DNA of 64,000 nucleotides from Longispora albida DSM 44784 (lineage in GTDB: Bacteria; Actinomycetota; Actinomycetes; Mycobacteriales; Micromonosporaceae): the NCBI RefSeq assembly GCF_000379825.1, contig NZ_KB903817.1, positions 1 through 64,000 on the forward strand, given 5' to 3'. Below the pieces are notes generated by a model. The model did not search any database and was not told where the DNA came from. It saw nothing but the letters and a program-made list of their open reading frames with translations. The translations under genes were made by a program, and so were the position numbers. This document shows positions 7,478 to 15,814 of this stretch, in pieces; position 1 is the stretch's first letter; each line of letters opens with the position of its first letter.

Positions 7478-9430
7478 TCACGCTCCCTGCCGCAGTGCCC
7501 GCAGGTACTCCTTGCGGTTGAGGGGATTGTGGTCGGTGCGGGGCCGGGTCCACTGCTCGCCCTGGAGCGGCTGGTAGTGGGAGAAGACGGAGTCCAGGAC
7601 GCCTTCGCCGCTGGTCAGGGTCGGCAGCTGCTGCTGGAGTTCGTGGACGCGGGCTGCGGGGATCTCGCCCTCCAGCAGGTACCCGGTGCCGCGCGGCTCG
7701 CACACCCGTGGCGTGCCGCGCAGCCGGGCGAGCACCTGGAGCACCGGCTTGAGGCTCTCGCCCGGGATCTCCAGCCAGAACTCGTGGATCGGCTCGTGCA
7801 CCCGGGTACCGGCCCGGCGGAGCGCGTCCATCAGCACCAGCGGCGTGAGGTTGCGGAAGTCGCCGGCCGTGCTGGACATGCTCGCGTCGAAGGTGCCGTG
7901 CGAGTGGCTCTGCCGGGCGAAGTACCCGGAGTGGGTCAGGGTCACCACGCAGTCGATGACCTGCCAGCCGTGCAGGCCCTGGCCCAGCGTCTCGCGCACG
8001 GTGCTCTCCACGGCCGTCATGAACGCCATCGGCATGGAACCGAGCTCGACGCCCAGCCGGTACGTGACGCCGGACCCTTCCGGGCCCGGCTCGACCCGCA
8101 GACCGACCGTCGCGAGGAACGGGTTGTCGCCCTTCGCGATGATCTCGAAGTCCTCGCCGGTACCGGCCACCCGTTCCACGCACACCGTCGTGCTCTCCCG
8201 GAACGTGACCGGCACGCCGTACTCCGACGCCAGGGTCGCCTCGATGACCTCCTTCTGCACCTCGCCGTACAGCGAGACGTGCACCTCCTGCCGCTCGTCG
8301 TCCTGCCGCAGGTTGATCAGCGGGTCCTGCTCGGCGAGCTGGGCGAGGGCCGCGAGCATCGCGCCGCGCGCCCCCGGGTACCCGGGCTCGATCACCGTCT
8401 CCAGGCTGGGCGCGGCGAACTGGCGGGCGGCTCCCCGCGCGGGTACCTCGCCGATCGTGTCGCCGATCCGGATGCCGGCCAGCCCGCGCACGATCGCGAT
8501 CTGCCCGGCCCGCACGGCCGTGGCCCGGGCGGCCTTGCCCTCGCTGAACAGGTCGATCCCGGTGACCCGGCCCTGGGGCAGCCGGTCACGGGTCCGGAGC
8601 GTGCCGCCGAACATCCGCACGTACGCGAGCCGTTCGCCGGCCGCGCCACGATCCACCTTGAACACCGTGCCGGACACCGGCCCGTCCGCCTCGCCAGCTG
8701 CTGGGGGGAGCAGGTCGCGGATCGCGCTGGTCAGCAGGTCCACGCCGGCTCCGGTGATCGCCGAGCCGGTGTACACCGGGCAGACCAGCCCCTTCGCCGT
8801 CTGCTCCCGGAGCGCGGCCAGCAGCCGCTGTCGCGGGGCAGCCTCGCCCTCCAGGTACCAGGAAAGGATCTCGTCGTCCTGCTCGGCCAGCACCTCGGTG
8901 AGCGGGCCGCCGGGCAGGATGGCGCTGATCTGGGCGCCGGGCGTGCCCGGGGCGTCCACTGTGGTCATGGGCGCGGCAGGCACGCCGAGTTTCGTGCTGA
9001 TCTCGCGCAGGACGCGGTCAGGATCGGCACCCCGGCGGTCGGCTTTGTTCACGAAGACCAGGGTGGGGATGGCCAGCCGCCGCAGCGCGCGCATCAGGAT
9101 GCGGGTCTGCGGCTGGACGCCCTCCACAGCGGACACCACCAGCACCGCGCCGTCGAGAACCCCGAGGACCCGCTCGACCTCCGCGATGAAGTCGGGGTGG
9201 CCGGGCGTGTCGATCAGGTTGACGGTGGTGCCGCCGAGGGCGAACGAGACCACGGCGGACTTGATGGTGATGCCACGCTGGCGTTCCAGCGCGAGGGAGT
9301 CGGTCTGGGTGCTGCCGTCGTCGACACTGCCGACCTCGCCGATGACACCGGCGGCGTGCAGCAGCCGCTCGGTGAGGCTGGTCTTACCGGCGTCGACGTG
9401 CGCGAGGATTCCCAAGTTCAGAGAGTTCAA
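7478..9430 (-). CDS. Tetracycline-resistance-type ribosomal protection GTPase
   Basis: A 650-residue EF-G-like translational GTPase of the TetM/OtrA family, which releases tetracycline-class drugs from the ribosome; some actinomycete members have other or unknown roles. The G1 motif AHVDAGKT is at about residues 10-17, followed by ERQRGIT (switch 1), DTPGH (G3) and NKAD (G4). The length is typical of the family. The start is a TTG at 9430; the in-frame codons just before it are CTG and then TGA. The ribosome binding site AAGGA (9439-9443) lies inside a small hairpin and inside an upstream overlapping 34-codon reading frame, which suggests translation-dependent control. The epimerase gene lies just upstream on the same strand. 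Confidence 0.92.
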   Translation of the reverse strand: MNSLNLGILAHVDAGKTSLTERLLHAAGVIGEVGSVDDGSTQTDSLALERQRGITIKSAVVSFALGGTTVNLIDTPGHPDFIAEVERVLGVLDGAVLVVSAVEGVQPQTRILMRALRRLAIPTLVFVNKADRRGADPDRVLREISTKLGVPAAPMTTVDAPGTPGAQISAILPGGPLTEVLAEQDDEILSWYLEGEAAPRQRLLAALREQTAKGLVCPVYTGSAITGAGVDLLTSAIRDLLPPAAGEADGPVSGTVFKVDRGAAGERLAYVRMFGGTLRTRDRLPQGRVTGIDLFSEGKAARATAVRAGQIAIVRGLAGIRIGDTIGEVPARGAARQFAAPSLETVIEPGYPGARGAMLAALAQLAEQDPLINLRQDDERQEVHVSLYGEVQKEVIEATLASEYGVPVTFRESTTVCVERVAGTGEDFEIIAKGDNPFLATVGLRVEPGPEGSGVTYRLGVELGSMPMAFMTAVESTVRETLGQGLHGWQVIDCVVTLTHSGYFARQSHSHGTFDASMSSTAGDFRNLTPLVLMDALRRAGTRVHEPIHEFWLEIPGESLKPVLQVLARLRGTPRVCEPRGTGYLLEGEIPAARVHELQQQLPTLTSGEGVLDSVFSHYQPLQGEQWTRPRTDHNPLNRKEYLRALRQGA

Positions 9431-9488
9431 CAGTCAAGTCCTTGACGTAGGCAACGGTGACCTGGTTGGACATGACTGCAGTTCGCAT
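9384..9488 (-). CDS. 34-residue leader peptide of the ribosomal protection gene
   Basis: An ATG at 9488 follows a strong ribosome binding site (GAGGAG, seven bases upstream) and opens a 34-codon frame, MRTAVMSNQVTVAYVKDLTV onward, that ends with four arginines and a TAA at 9384-9386. It covers the entire initiation region of the downstream GTPase gene and ends 47 bases inside it. Translation of the leader would open the hairpin GTCAAGGACTTGAC (9433-9446, minus strand) that holds the GTPase ribosome binding site. This is the arrangement of a translational attenuator responding to ribosome stalling. It is inferred from sequence; it could also be simple coupling. Confidence 0.6.
   Translation of the reverse strand: MRTAVMSNQVTVAYVKDLTVELSELGNPRARRRR
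9433..9446 (-). promoter_or_regulatory. Hairpin masking the GTPase ribosome binding site
   Basis: On the minus strand GTCAA (9446-9442) and TTGAC (9437-9433) form a short stem with GGAC in the loop. The AAGGA used by the TTG start at 9430 is contained in it. The structure is small, so its strength in the cell is uncertain. Confidence 0.45.
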
Positions 9489-9533
9489 GGTGCTCCTCAG
9501 AACGTGGGTACTCCGGCCAGTAGAACAGTGGCG

Positions 9534-10463
9534 TCAGACGGCGGGCAACCGGTTTCTCCACCACGCGACGTGCCCGGTGACCGCAGCGTCCGCCGGGGTC
9601 GCGGTCAGGCCCAGCGCGCGCGTCGCGGCCGAGGAGTCCATGACGAACGGCCGGTCGAACTGGTAGAGGATGCCGGCGATCTCGCGGGCCTGCGGGTTGA
9701 ACAGGCCAGCGGCGCGGAGTGCGAGCCTGGGCAGCACGGAGACCTTCGGGGCCGGTACGCCGGCCGCTGCCGCGAACCTGCCGATCATCTCGCGCTGGGT
9801 CGCGGGGGCCGCTGACGGTACGTGCCAGGCGTGGCCCCACGCGCGCTGGTCGGTGCCGAGGGCCACCATCGCGCGGGCCACGTCCGGCAGGTACGACCAG
9901 GTGTGCGGCTGGTCGGCCGACCCGATCACCGTGAGCGCCCTGCCGCCGAACAGCCGGGGCATGACCCGCTGGCCGAGGTGGCTGTTGGCGAGCGCGCCGG
10001 GGCCGAAGAAGTCCGAGGCCCGCGCCTCGGCGAACCGGATCAGGCCCGCGTCGTGCGCCGCGATCGCCTCCCGCCACATCGCGGCCCGTACCTGGCCCTT
10101 GACGTGCTCGGCGGCCAGCGGCAGCGCCTCGGTCATCGGCCCGTCCACCGGCCCGTAGCCGTAGAGGTTGCCCATCGTCACCAGCACGGAACCCGACGCG
10201 GCCGCACTGTCCAGGATGGACTTCGAGATCGGCGGCCAGTCGGTGGCCCAGCGGTGGTAGGCGGGGTTGACGCAGTTGTAGATGACCTCGGCCCCGAAGG
10301 TCGCCCGGCGCAGGGCTACCGGGTCGGCGGCGCTGGCCGCCACGGCCTCCGCGCCCGGTACGGCGGTGCCGGAGCGGGTGACGACCCGGACGCGGTGGCC
10401 TGCGGCGGTGAGGAGCTCTGCGGTACCCGAGCCGACCGGGCCGGCTCCGAGGACGACGTGCAT
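9534..10463 (-). CDS. NAD(P)-dependent epimerase-like short-chain oxidoreductase
   Basis: A 309-residue atypical/extended SDR. The Rossmann nucleotide-binding loop is at the N terminus (VVLGAGPVGSGTAELL, a GxGxxGxxT pattern), and the later segments GNLYGYG and DQPHTWSYLPDVARAMVALG are typical of NAD-dependent epimerase/dehydratase-like proteins. The substrate is unknown. The gene is divergent from a TetR gene across a perfect 34-bp inverted repeat, so it is almost certainly the regulated target. Downstream on the same strand is the ribosomal protection gene and its leader, 46 bases away; read-through is possible. Confidence 0.85.
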   Translation of the reverse strand: MHVVLGAGPVGSGTAELLTAAGHRVRVVTRSGTAVPGAEAVAASAADPVALRRATFGAEVIYNCVNPAYHRWATDWPPISKSILDSAAASGSVLVTMGNLYGYGPVDGPMTEALPLAAEHVKGQVRAAMWREAIAAHDAGLIRFAEARASDFFGPGALANSHLGQRVMPRLFGGRALTVIGSADQPHTWSYLPDVARAMVALGTDQRAWGHAWHVPSAAPATQREMIGRFAAAAGVPAPKVSVLPRLALRAAGLFNPQAREIAGILYQFDRPFVMDSSAATRALGLTATPADAAVTGHVAWWRNRLPAV

Positions 10464-10481
10464 GGTGACTCCCAGGGTAGA

Positions 10482-10515
10482 GAGAGCAGTGCTCTGTTAT
10501 GAGAGCACTGCTCTC
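10482..10515. promoter_or_regulatory. TetR operator, perfect 14-bp inverted repeat
   Basis: GAGAGCAGTGCTCT (10482-10495) and its exact reverse complement (10502-10515) flank the six-base spacer GTTATG. Each arm is itself nearly palindromic (AGAGC-AGT-GCTCT), so two stacked dimer sites are possible. It sits between the divergent epimerase and TetR genes, and a TATAAA box (10517-10522) follows it 9 bases before the TetR GTG start, so bound repressor would block both promoters. Confidence 0.8.
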
Positions 10516-10530
10516 GTATAAAGTCAACGC

Positions 10531-11211
10531 GTGACCACCGCACGCAGCCGCCTCCGCGCGGAGCTGACCGCCGAGATCAAGCGGATCGCCCGCGAGCAGC
10601 TCGCCGTCGACGGGGCGAGCGGGCTGTCCCTGCGCGCCGTCGCCCGCGAGCTCGGCATGGTCTCCTCCGCCGTGTACCGGTACTTCGGCAGCCGGGACGA
10701 GCTTCTCACGGCGTTGATCATCGACGCGTACGACGCGATGGGCGAGGCGGCCGAGGCTGCTGACCGGCCCGGGAGCGGGTACATAGCGCGGTGGCTGGAC
10801 GTGTGTCACGCGGTGCGGGGGTGGGCGCTGGCCCATCCGCACGAGTACGCGCTGCTCTACGGCTCGCCGGTGCCCGGCTACCACGCGCCGGACGACACCG
10901 TCCGGGCCGCCGTCCGTACGGGCCGGGTCCTCGGCCGCATCCTGTCCGACGCCTCGGCCACCGGCCAGCTCCAGCCGGCCGGCGTCGCCCCCGCGCCGCT
11001 GCTCGCCGACGCGGAAGCCATGAGTGCCCTGGTGATGCCGGGCGTGCCCGCCGAGTCGGTACTGCGGGGCGTCGCCGCGTGGACGCAGCTGTTCGGCGCG
11101 ATCAGCTTCGAGGTGTTCGGGCACTACGCGAACGTGCTGACGGACACGGCGGCCGGATTCGAGTACATGATGACGAACATGGGCCGGGCCGCCGGCCTAC
11201 CTGAGTCCTAA
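10531..11211 (+). CDS. TetR family regulator, WHG-type C-terminal domain
   Basis: A 226-residue dimeric repressor. The N-terminal helix-turn-helix (about residues 10-60) shows GLSLRAVARELGMVSSAVYR, followed by YFGSRDELL. The C-terminal ligand domain matches the layout of the TetR subgroup with a WHG motif region (AHPHEYALLYGSPVPGY). It begins with GTG 15 bases after the operator described at 10482 and is divergent from an epimerase-like gene, so it probably represses that gene and itself. Its stop codon overlaps the stop of the convergent gene. Confidence 0.93.
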   Translation: MTTARSRLRAELTAEIKRIAREQLAVDGASGLSLRAVARELGMVSSAVYRYFGSRDELLTALIIDAYDAMGEAAEAADRPGSGYIARWLDVCHAVRGWALAHPHEYALLYGSPVPGYHAPDDTVRAAVRTGRVLGRILSDASATGQLQPAGVAPAPLLADAEAMSALVMPGVPAESVLRGVAAWTQLFGAISFEVFGHYANVLTDTAAGFEYMMTNMGRAAGLPES

Positions 11212-12164
11212 CTGGACAGCTCGGCGATCAGCTTGGCGTAGGTCTCGAAGGCCGGCTTGGGCGTGTAGTCGTCGCGGAGCAGGCCGAACCGGTGGAACAG
11301 GCCGGTACCGGTGCTGTCGGCGTCGCGGAGCGCGAAGAACGAGTAGCCGGAGACGCCGAGCGTTTCCCGCAACCCGGCGATCGTCCGTACGACCTCCTCG
11401 ACCACTTCGGACTGCCGTTCCTCCGGCCGGTCCGGCCCGGTCGGCCAGCCGTGCTCACAGATCCGGATCGGGACGCCGGCTCCGATGCCGGCCCGGGGCA
11501 GCCAGTCGTTCCGCATCGCAGTGAGTACGCCGGTGACGGCCGCGCCCAGCTGCCCGGCGGGGATCGGCCGGAACACGTCAGGGAAGAAGTCCAGCCCGGC
11601 GTAGTCGAGAGCGGCGTGGAACTCGGGCGTCGCGGCGGCCCCGAGCCGTTCCCAGAACGTGTCGGCCGGGTCGAACGACGGGATGGCGTTGAACCCGACC
11701 TCGATCGGGTACCCGAGCACCCGCGCCTCTGCCTTCGCCGCGACCACGCCCTCGACCAGCGCGGTGAGGACGCCGGGGATGCTGCCGTCGAGTACGGGGA
11801 GGGCGGCGTTGGGTTCCTCGCACAGCTGCAGCGTGCCGATCCGGTGCCCTTCGCCGCGGACGGTCTCCCGGACGAAGTCCAGCCAGCCGTCCACTGTGCC
11901 CGTCGGCTCGCGGAAGGTCAGGACGAGGTCGAGTGCCCGGCCCTCGCCCGCGTACCGGCCGGGCCGCGCGGGTGTCGGTGGCGTGTCGGGCGGGGTGGTC
12001 TGCGCGTATGGCCGGTACGCCCGGACGAGCAGCCGGGGCGCCGGCCCCTGGAGGGTGCGGAGGGCGGTGACGATCTGCTCCGGGTCGTCGGGCCGGACCG
12101 GGGTGACAGCCCCGGTGTCATCTCCGAGCAGCGCGCCGGGGTAGATGCCGAAGGTGAAGGCCAT
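11208..12164 (-). CDS. Putative glycoside-hydrolase-like TIM-barrel protein
   Basis: A 318-residue protein without a signal peptide that resembles actinobacterial clan-A glycosidase-like barrels. Visible cues are an N-terminal strand (FTFGIYPGALLG), a segment LQLCEEPNAA in the position of the acid/base strand (E followed by N), and late strands ICEHGWPTG and GYSFFALRDADS, where a nucleophile glutamate and a barrel-closing W/F normally lie. The substrate cannot be inferred. It is divergent from a TetR gene with dyad symmetry between them, so it is probably that regulator's target. Confidence 0.65.
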   Translation of the reverse strand: MAFTFGIYPGALLGDDTGAVTPVRPDDPEQIVTALRTLQGPAPRLLVRAYRPYAQTTPPDTPPTPARPGRYAGEGRALDLVLTFREPTGTVDGWLDFVRETVRGEGHRIGTLQLCEEPNAALPVLDGSIPGVLTALVEGVVAAKAEARVLGYPIEVGFNAIPSFDPADTFWERLGAAATPEFHAALDYAGLDFFPDVFRPIPAGQLGAAVTGVLTAMRNDWLPRAGIGAGVPIRICEHGWPTGPDRPEERQSEVVEEVVRTIAGLRETLGVSGYSFFALRDADSTGTGLFHRFGLLRDDYTPKPAFETYAKLIAELSS

Positions 12165-12189
12165 GCGGCAACGGTACCCAGAAAGTTAT

Positions 12190-12217
12190 AGTGACTTCAA
12201 GTTTGCAGTGACACTAC
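12190..12217. promoter_or_regulatory. Dyad between glycosidase-like and TetR genes
   Basis: TAGTG at 12190-12194 and CACTA at 12213-12217 are inverted half-sites within an AT-rich stretch (AGTTATAGTGACTTCAAG and onward) in otherwise GC-rich DNA. It lies in the 63-base gap between divergent starts and is a likely TetR operator overlapping both promoters. Confidence 0.45.
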
Positions 12218-12227
12218 AATTCCCGGT

Positions 12228-12857
12228 GTGGGATTGCGGGAGCAGAAGAAACAGCGGACGCGCGAGGCGCTGACCAGCGCAGCCATGCGGTTGTTCGCGG
12301 AGCGTGGCTTCGACCGGGTCACCGTGGCCGACGTCGCCAGCGCGGCCGGCGTCGCGGTGACGACCGTCTTCAACTACTTCCCGGCCAAGGAGGACCTGTT
12401 CTTCGACCAGGCGGCGGAGGTGGAGGGGCGGCTCGCCGAGGTCGTCAGGTCAAGGCCTGCGGGCGTCCCGGTGACAGACGCGGTGCGAGACGACCTGCTC
12501 GGCGCCCTGAGAGGCGGGGAGGAGACCCTGGGCCTGGACCAGCGCGCGGCGGCCTTCTGGCGGATCGTCGCCGGCAGCACCGCGCTCCAGGCCCGGCTGC
12601 TCGCGATCGGGGAGCGGGCCGAGGCCGCGCTGGCGGACGTGCTGGCCGCCGAGTGGCAGGCCGGCCCGCGCGACGCGCTGCCCCGGGTGCTGGCCGGTGC
12701 GATCGCCGGCGCTCACCGGGCCGTGATCGCCGAGATCCGCCGCGGGATCGTGGCTGGTGACGATCCCGCAGCCGTCCGCGCCACCGCGCTGGCCGCGACG
12801 GAACAAGCCTTCGCGGTGCTCGGCTCGGGGCTGAGCCACCAGCCCCCGCCGGCCTGA
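12228..12857 (+). CDS. TetR family transcriptional regulator
   Basis: A 209-residue TetR/AcrR repressor starting at GTG 12228. The helix-turn-helix segment reads FDRVTVADVASAAGVAVTTV with FNYFPAKEDLFF after it, the strongly conserved signature; residues from about 70 form the variable helical ligand domain. It is divergent from the glycosidase-like gene and probably controls it. The ligand is unknown. Confidence 0.93.
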   Translation: MGLREQKKQRTREALTSAAMRLFAERGFDRVTVADVASAAGVAVTTVFNYFPAKEDLFFDQAAEVEGRLAEVVRSRPAGVPVTDAVRDDLLGALRGGEETLGLDQRAAAFWRIVAGSTALQARLLAIGERAEAALADVLAAEWQAGPRDALPRVLAGAIAGAHRAVIAEIRRGIVAGDDPAAVRATALAATEQAFAVLGSGLSHQPPPA

Positions 12858-12876
12858 CGGCTCCGCTGGGCGGTCG

Positions 12877-13290
12877 CTAGTCGCGCCTGGCCGTGTTCTG
12901 GTTGGCGGTAAGACGCCACTGGCCGTCCTCTTTGGACATCACGTACATCGGCGTGCCCTCGCCCATGTCCGTCAGCAGTTCGCCCTCCGGGGAGAAGTAC
13001 CGCTGCCTGACCTTCACTGCCGCGACGTCTGGGCGGATGAAGAGCACGTGCACGACCTCGTACGAGGGCACCAGGCCCGCCATCGCGCCCGGCAGCACCG
13101 TGCCGGTGAACTCGGCGATGGCGTCCCTGCCGATCAGGAGCTTGCCGTGCGCCGTGGTCCAGATGGCGTCCTCACGGAACTGGCTGACGAAGGCACCGAC
13201 CTGCTCGTCGCGCTGCGCGTGCTCGACGGCTGCGACGACCTCGCGGATGGCGGCGATCTCGGACTCGGTGTCTGCTGGCTTGTTGTTCAT
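12877..13290 (-). CDS. SgcJ/EcaC-like NTF2-fold protein
   Basis: A 137-residue protein of the NTF2/SnoaL-like superfamily: an N-terminal helix (IAAIREVVAAVEHAQRD), the WTTAHGKLLIGRDAI segment, and a C-terminal strand ending WRLTANQNTARRD. Members called SgcJ/EcaC are often found in or near secondary-metabolite clusters, but there is no such cluster here, and a catalytic role is not established. It is convergent with the TetR gene, 20 bases apart. Confidence 0.8.
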   Translation of the reverse strand: MNNKPADTESEIAAIREVVAAVEHAQRDEQVGAFVSQFREDAIWTTAHGKLLIGRDAIAEFTGTVLPGAMAGLVPSYEVVHVLFIRPDVAAVKVRQRYFSPEGELLTDMGEGTPMYVMSKEDGQWRLTANQNTARRD

Positions 13291-13344
13291 GCCAGTCAGC
13301 GTGCTACCTCACGTCCACTTGAGATCAAGTGTGTCGGCTGTCTC

Positions 13345-14103
13345 TCAGCCGTCTCTCCGCCGGAGCAGGTACGTGTCCATGATCCAGCCCTTGCGCTCGC
13401 GGGCGGCTGCCCGGACCCGCTGGATCTCCGGGCCGGCCTCGTCGACCCGCCCGGCCACCAGGATCTCGTCCGGCGTGCCCAGGTACGCGCCCCAGTAGAT
13501 GTCGAACTCGGCAGCGTCGGGGAGCTGGGCGAAGGTGCAGTGCGCGTCGAGCATCACGATCACGTCATCGAGGCCGGCCGGCACGCCCTCGGCCAGCCGC
13601 CGGCCCGTCGTCACCTGGAACGGCCGCCCGATCCGGTTCAGCGGGATGCGGTGCCGGGCCGCCAGCGCGGAGATCGCGCTCACCCCGGGGATCACCGCGT
13701 ACTCGAAGGTCACGCTGCCCCGGGCCAGCACGTCCTCCAGCGCGGCGATGGTGCTGTCGTAGAGGCTCGGGTCGCCCCAGACCAGCAGCGCGCCGGTCTC
13801 GCCGTCGGCCAGGCCCGCGATGAAGTCCTCGTACAGGTCACCGCGCCGGGCGCGCCAGTCCTCGACGGCCCTGGTGTAGGCCGGGGTGGTGCGGTCGCGG
13901 TCCACCTCGGCCACCTCGGTGACCCGGTGCCCGGGCGTCGCGTGCTCGGCGAGGATCCGCTGGCGCAGCGCGACCAGGTCCTGCTTCTCCTCGCCCTTGT
14001 CCAGGACCAGGAACGCGCTGGCCCGGCCGATCGCCCTGGCTGCCTGCACGGTCAGGTACTCCGGGTCGCCTGCCCCGATCCCGATGACGAGAAAAGTCTT
14101 CAC
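13345..14103 (-). CDS. cobF: Precorrin-6A synthase (deacetylating)
   Basis: A 252-residue tetrapyrrole methylase of aerobic cobalamin synthesis: it uses S-adenosylmethionine to methylate C-1 of precorrin-5 with loss of the acetyl group, giving precorrin-6A. The start VIGIGAGDPEYLTVQA is the methylase glycine loop, and LDKGEEKQDLVALR and VIPGVSAISALAARH are characteristic of CobF and its relatives. The length is normal. It stands alone here, with no other cob gene in the window, as is common for cobF in actinomycetes. The lytic transglycosylase gene precedes it on the same strand. Confidence 0.93.
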   Translation of the reverse strand: MKTFLVIGIGAGDPEYLTVQAARAIGRASAFLVLDKGEEKQDLVALRQRILAEHATPGHRVTEVAEVDRDRTTPAYTRAVEDWRARRGDLYEDFIAGLADGETGALLVWGDPSLYDSTIAALEDVLARGSVTFEYAVIPGVSAISALAARHRIPLNRIGRPFQVTTGRRLAEGVPAGLDDVIVMLDAHCTFAQLPDAAEFDIYWGAYLGTPDEILVAGRVDEAGPEIQRVRAAARERKGWIMDTYLLRRRDG

Positions 14104-14136
14104 GGGGAGTGAGTGTGCCGTGCCGCCCGGCCGGGG

Positions 14137-14991
14137 TCACAGGCAGGGGCAGCTGGTCATCAGGGCCATGACCGCCTCCACGTACTGCGGGTTGCGGACG
14201 GTCACCTGGCCGCCGTTGATGGTCACGGAGGACTGCCCGCTCTGGTACGCCGCGATCACGGCGGTGAGCAGCCGCTTGTCGGTGAGGTCGTACTTGGGGA
14301 AGACGGCCGGGTTGTTCTCCACGAAGTACTTGGTGAGCCACGAGAGGTACTGCACGCCGAGCGTCGCGTTCTCCTTGTAGTTGTAGGGGCTCAGCGGGCG
14401 CTCGTTGATCCGCTCGTTCATGTGGCTGACCGTGTCCGGCATCAGCTGCATCAGGCCGACGCCGCCGTCGCAGGAGATCACGTCGCTGTTCCAGCCGCTT
14501 TCCATGTACGCGATGGCGTACACCAGGTTCCTCGGGACCTTGAACGGCGCCTTCTCCGGGAAGTACATCCGGTCGGCGGCCTGGTTGAGCGCTGCCCGCA
14601 CCTCGGCGTCGCTGGCCAGGACGCCCTGGCGCTTGCACGGCGTGCCCGGCGGCTCCGGCCGCTTGGACGCCGAAGCCGACGGCGAGGGCTTGGCCGAGGG
14701 TGAGGCCGAAGGCGTGGGCTCCGGGCTGGGCTCCGGGCTCGCCGAGGGGGAGGGTGAGGCCGTCGCGCTCGGCTCGGCTGGCGCGGTGTACGCGGTCTCG
14801 ACCCGGGCAGAGGCGTCCTTGGTGTCCGATCCGGACATGTTCCGGACGAGCAGCCAGCCGCCACCCACGGCGACGGCCAGCGCGACGGTGCCGGCCAGGG
14901 CCGCGAGGAGCCAGCGCCGGGTGCCCGGGCTGGGGGCTGGTGCTTCCAGCTCCACGTCGGGCTGGCTGTCCTGAGGGGATGCGGAGTCCAT
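14137..14991 (-). CDS. Membrane-anchored lytic transglycosylase (SLT domain)
   Basis: A 284-residue cell-wall enzyme that cleaves peptidoglycan glycan strands. A single membrane segment at about residues 27-49 is followed by a Ser/Pro/Ala/Glu-rich spacer (about 70-115) that would cross the wall, then the SLT domain (about 125-284). The catalytic glutamate is Glu164 in AYMESGW, with the family motif GLMQLMP at 179-185 and AAYQSGQS later. Cysteines at 119, 174 and in the CPC tail could form disulphides outside the cell. The orientation is signal-anchor, domain outside. Confidence 0.9.
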   Translation of the reverse strand: MDSASPQDSQPDVELEAPAPSPGTRRWLLAALAGTVALAVAVGGGWLLVRNMSGSDTKDASARVETAYTAPAEPSATASPSPSASPEPSPEPTPSASPSAKPSPSASASKRPEPPGTPCKRQGVLASDAEVRAALNQAADRMYFPEKAPFKVPRNLVYAIAYMESGWNSDVISCDGGVGLMQLMPDTVSHMNERINERPLSPYNYKENATLGVQYLSWLTKYFVENNPAVFPKYDLTDKRLLTAVIAAYQSGQSSVTINGGQVTVRNPQYVEAVMALMTSCPCL

Positions 14992-15139
14992 GAGCTCGAT
15001 CCTGGTCCGGCGGCAGGGGCGCGGTATCCGTCCTGGTACTCAGTCGGGATACCTAGTCACGGGAGGATATGCATCAACGTGCGCCGCTGTCGTCCCGGCA
15101 AAAGATGCAAATGCGACGGAGCGGGTGTGACATGAAAGA

Positions 15140-15169
15140 GGGGGCGCTCCGCAACCTGGGAGCGCCCCC
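15140..15169 (-). terminator. Terminator of the ricin-lectin gene
   Basis: GGGGGCGCTCC (15140-15150) pairs with GGAGCGCCCCC (15159-15169) around an eight-base loop. On the minus strand it lies 13 bases after the lectin stop and is followed by CTCTTTC, a modest pyrimidine tract. Confidence 0.8.
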
Positions 15170-15181
15170 TCGCGTGGGCGG

Positions 15182-15640
15182 TTACGCCCAGCGCTGGTAG
15201 TTGCCGCCGTTGCAGGCCAGCGTGTAGACCTCGCCGTTCGCGTTGCTGTCCAGGCAGCGACCGGTCGCCTTGTTCTTCAGCTGCCAGCCAGTCGAGGTGC
15301 TGGTCTGGTACCACTTCTGGTAGTTGCCGCCGTTGCACTTCAGCGTGTAGACGCTGCCGTTCGCGTTGCTGTCCAGGCACCACATGTCCATGGCCTGGGC
15401 CTTCAGCAGCCAGGTGCCGTCCGACTGGCTGTACTCGGTCCACTTGGACTGGTAGATGCCGCACGAGCCGGCCAGCACGTTCATGCCGATGCCCCGCACG
15501 CCGGCCAGGCACTTGCCGGTGGCCTTGTTCTTCCAGGTCACGGTGCCGCCGTCGGCGGCGGACGCCGCGCTGCCCGCGCCGAATACGACGGCCGGCACGA
15601 TGACGGCGGTCGCCAGGATCTTGGTGATGAGCTTCCTCAC
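15182..15640 (-). CDS. Secreted ricin-type beta-trefoil lectin
   Basis: A 152-residue exported protein, probably sugar-binding. The signal peptide is about residues 1-28 (MRKL...GSAASA). The mature part has recurring blocks KNKATGKCL, WCLDSNANGSVYTLKCNGGN and CLDSNANGEVYTLACNGGN ending in QKW or QRW, the ricin-B QxW signature. It lacks an attached enzyme domain, so it is a stand-alone lectin. A hairpin terminator follows directly. Confidence 0.92.
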   Translation of the reverse strand: MRKLITKILATAVIVPAVVFGAGSAASAADGGTVTWKNKATGKCLAGVRGIGMNVLAGSCGIYQSKWTEYSQSDGTWLLKAQAMDMWCLDSNANGSVYTLKCNGGNYQKWYQTSTSTGWQLKNKATGRCLDSNANGEVYTLACNGGNYQRWA

Positions 15641-15814
15641 GGTGTTTCCCCCAGGTACTTGTTGTGCGACATGGACGGTATTCGACAGTCATCCATGTTT
15701 TGCCTGTTGCGGCGGACTATCGCCGCCTGGGCCCGCAGAGCATACATACGGGGTTACCGGGCAGTATCAGGGGTGGGTAAAGGTGTCGACTGCTGTCGAT
15801 ATGCAGGGGGCGGG

